Of a stretch of 33,741 nucleotides of DNA, positions 32,221-33,741 are shown in pieces. How positions within the stretch are numbered: position 1 is the stretch's first letter; every line of letters starts with the position of its first letter. The DNA is taken from positions 1 through 33,741 of the forward strand of contig FQWG01000033.1 of assembly GCA_900129595.1 (NCBI GenBank), given 5' to 3'. Source of the stretch: Flavobacterium frigidimaris (GTDB lineage Bacteria; Bacteroidota; Bacteroidia; Flavobacteriales; Flavobacteriaceae). The position numbers and the translations under genes were made by a program. The notes beneath the pieces are model-generated. The model had not been told where the DNA came from. It saw only the letters and a program-made list of their open reading frames with translations, and searched no databases.

Positions 32221-33357
32221 CTAATTTTTATAATCATCAATAGCTCTTTGGTACAAAGCCTCATATTTAGGCAATATATTTTTGATGTCGAATTTTTTAG
32301 CCACCTCTAAAGCATTTTCTTTAAACTGATTTAAGACAACATCATCTTTAAGGATTTTGATTGCATTTGCAGCCATTTCATCCACATTTCCAACATTACT
32401 CAAATAGCCTGAAAAACCATCAAAATTCACTTCCGGCAGACCTCCTGAATTACTCGAAATAACCGGAACTCCACAAGCCATCGCTTCTAAAGCTGCCAAA
32501 CCAAAACTCTCCGTTTCTGATGGAAGCAAAAACAAATCGGTCATGCATAAAATTTTATCAATTTCATTACTGTTTCCAAAGAAAATTACCTTTTCGTAAA
32601 TCCCCAACTCCATACAAAGAGCTTCTGCTTTTTCCTTTTCAGGACCATCGCCCACCATCATCAGCTTAGACGGAATTTCTTTCTGGATATTGTAGAAAAT
32701 TTTAATGATATCCGGAATACGTTTTACCTTTCTAAAGTTACTGATGTGTGTAATAATACGCTCATTTTCTTTAGCCATCACATAACGATGACAAGGCGCC
32801 TGAGGGTCTTTTGTTACTTTATCCAACTCAATAAAATTCGGGATTACTCGTATTTTATTCTTGATTTTAAACAATTTCAGCGTATCATCTTTCAAACTCT
32901 GAGAAACCGAAGTCACATAATCTGATTTATTAATACTAAAAGTCACCGCAGGTTTATAAAAAGGATGATTTCCCACCAATGTAATATCGGTTCCGTGAAG
33001 TGTTGTAATCATCGGAAGATTAATTCCTTCGTTCTTCAGCATTTGCTTGGCCATATAACCCGCATAAGCGTGTGGAATAGCATAATGCACGTGCAGAACT
33101 TCAATTTTATACAATTTCACCATATCAACCAATTTGCTTGATAAAGCCAACTCATAAGGCTGATAATGAAAAAGTGGATATTCAGGAACGTTTACTTCGT
33201 GATAATGAACATTAGGATTCAAAAGTGCCAGCCTGACAGGCTGACTATAAGTAATAAAATGGATTTCGTGTCCGCGTCTGGCTAATTCAAGGCCTAGTTC
33301 CGTAGCAACTACACCACTACCACCAAATGTCGGATAACAAACTATTGCTATTTTCAT
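32221..33357 (-). CDS. bshA: N-acetyl-alpha-D-glucosaminyl L-malate synthase
   Basis: BshA joins GlcNAc from UDP-GlcNAc to L-malate, the first step of bacillithiol synthesis, in the cytoplasm. The 378-residue GT4 (GT-B fold) protein has the family N-terminus MKIAIVCYPTFGGSGVVATELGLELARRGHEIHFI, the HVHYAIPHAYAGYMA block (about 95-109) and the donor-site segment ETESFGLAALEAMACGVPVISSNSGGLPEV. These patterns separate BshA from other GT4 enzymes. A possible -7 box (TACTTTCG, one base off consensus) lies on the minus strand at 33383-33376. The PrcB-like gene follows. BshB and BshC are not in the window. Confidence 0.92.
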   Translation of the reverse strand: MKIAIVCYPTFGGSGVVATELGLELARRGHEIHFITYSQPVRLALLNPNVHYHEVNVPEYPLFHYQPYELALSSKLVDMVKLYKIEVLHVHYAIPHAYAGYMAKQMLKNEGINLPMITTLHGTDITLVGNHPFYKPAVTFSINKSDYVTSVSQSLKDDTLKLFKIKNKIRVIPNFIELDKVTKDPQAPCHRYVMAKENERIITHISNFRKVKRIPDIIKIFYNIQKEIPSKLMMVGDGPEKEKAEALCMELGIYEKVIFFGNSNEIDKILCMTDLFLLPSETESFGLAALEAMACGVPVISSNSGGLPEVNFDGFSGYLSNVGNVDEMAANAIKILKDDVVLNQFKENALEVAKKFDIKNILPKYEALYQRAIDDYKN

Positions 33358-33741
33358 GTATTAAATTTAATACTACGAAAGTACTTAAAATTAGCTTTTA
33401 ATCGAAGATTTAGATTGTTAGATTTTTGTGAAGATTAGATTCGCCACAGTATTAGATCGTTAGTTCCAGGGCTTAGGGACCAAACAATTCCCTTAACATT
33501 ATTTCTTTCATCCTGAGTGAAGCCAAATAACTATACCATCATGATTTTCAGGAGCAGAAGATTCATTTTTCCGGAAAACCACCCGTCCCGCTGTACGTTT
33601 TATCTTTTCCTTGCTAAAGGAGCAAGAAAAAGGATACCACTCCCATCCTACCGTCTGGACACAAATATTTATATTTGGCAAAAAATAAATTTTGAGAGAA
33701 AGACAATTAAGGGATATAAAAGATCAGCGTTTATTGAAGAG
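33358..33741. other. Gene-free right end with dispersed element copy 2
   Basis: No open frame here can be supported. The stretch holds an intergenic element around 33590-33655 that shares GCTGT..G.TTTATCTTTT with 16445-16463. It also has its own hairpin (CTTGCT at 33610-33615 with AGCAAG at 33621-33626, extendable outward with mismatches). Confidence 0.5.

Noticed and set aside
33670..33741. Possible 3' end of a minus-strand gene entering from the right edge
   Set aside because: One frame stays open for about 23 codons from the edge, but it is short, AT-driven and matches nothing I recognise.
1..33741. CRISPR array, prophage, insertion sequence or tRNA-linked island
   Set aside because: No regular repeat-spacer pattern, transposase, integrase or phage gene, and no tRNA was seen. 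Gene content and base composition look like ordinary chromosome.

Overview
The window is AT-rich chromosomal DNA from a member of the Bacteroidota, most likely a Flavobacterium. The support is tandem SusC/SusD pairs, several Bacteroidota-type -7 boxes (TAnnTTTG), lipoproteins with ordinary lipoboxes, a LytS/LytTR regulatory pair, BshA, and a small SRP RNA of the expected shape. I see no phage, transposase, CRISPR array, tRNA or rRNA gene.

Left third (1-15078): a chitin/N-acetylglucosamine utilisation locus. On the minus strand lie the start of a glucosamine-6-phosphate deaminase (nagB, cut by the window edge), a first SusD/SusC pair, a GH18 chitinase lipoprotein, and a second SusD/SusC pair. 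Divergent from these, on the plus strand, are a LytS-type sensor kinase, an overlapping LytTR response regulator, and a sugar MFS transporter that ends in a strong terminator. Gene order and content match my memory of the F. johnsoniae chitin locus (ChiA/ChiB/CusCD). The large chitinase and the GH20 hexosaminidase would then lie beyond the left edge. The proposed flow is surface cleavage by ChiB, capture and import of chito-oligomers by the two SusCD complexes, inner-membrane uptake of GlcNAc by the MFS protein, and deamination by NagB.

The main discovery is in the promoters. Both susC genes and the MFS gene carry a GTCGTTGGT site with its first base exactly 62 bp from the first base of a TAnATTTA -7-like box. 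A weaker copy follows 20-21 bp downstream, which is the 9-bp/12-bp-spacer layout bound by LytTR proteins. This predicts that the embedded LytTR protein activates all three transcripts. The two susC promoters, but not the MFS promoter, share a second palindromic element 80 bp from the -7 box.

Middle (15079-25258): a small secreted protein, a transaldolase of the short (FSA-like) type, a cytoplasmic GAF histidine kinase, an SDR oxidoreductase, the SRP RNA gene (minus strand, with its own promoter and terminator), a glutaminyl-peptide cyclotransferase lipoprotein, hutI, a membrane-anchored coiled-coil protein, a hutG-like arginase-family gene, and a RhlE-type DEAD-box helicase.

Right (25259-33741): a TPR-containing hybrid histidine kinase, a dicarboxylate/amino-acid:cation symporter followed upstream by aroC, an LpxH-like phosphoesterase, a small outer-membrane barrel protein, a PrcB-like lipoprotein, and bshA. 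The last 380 bases hold no gene I can support. Two kinds of short dispersed intergenic repeat occur in pairs in the window.
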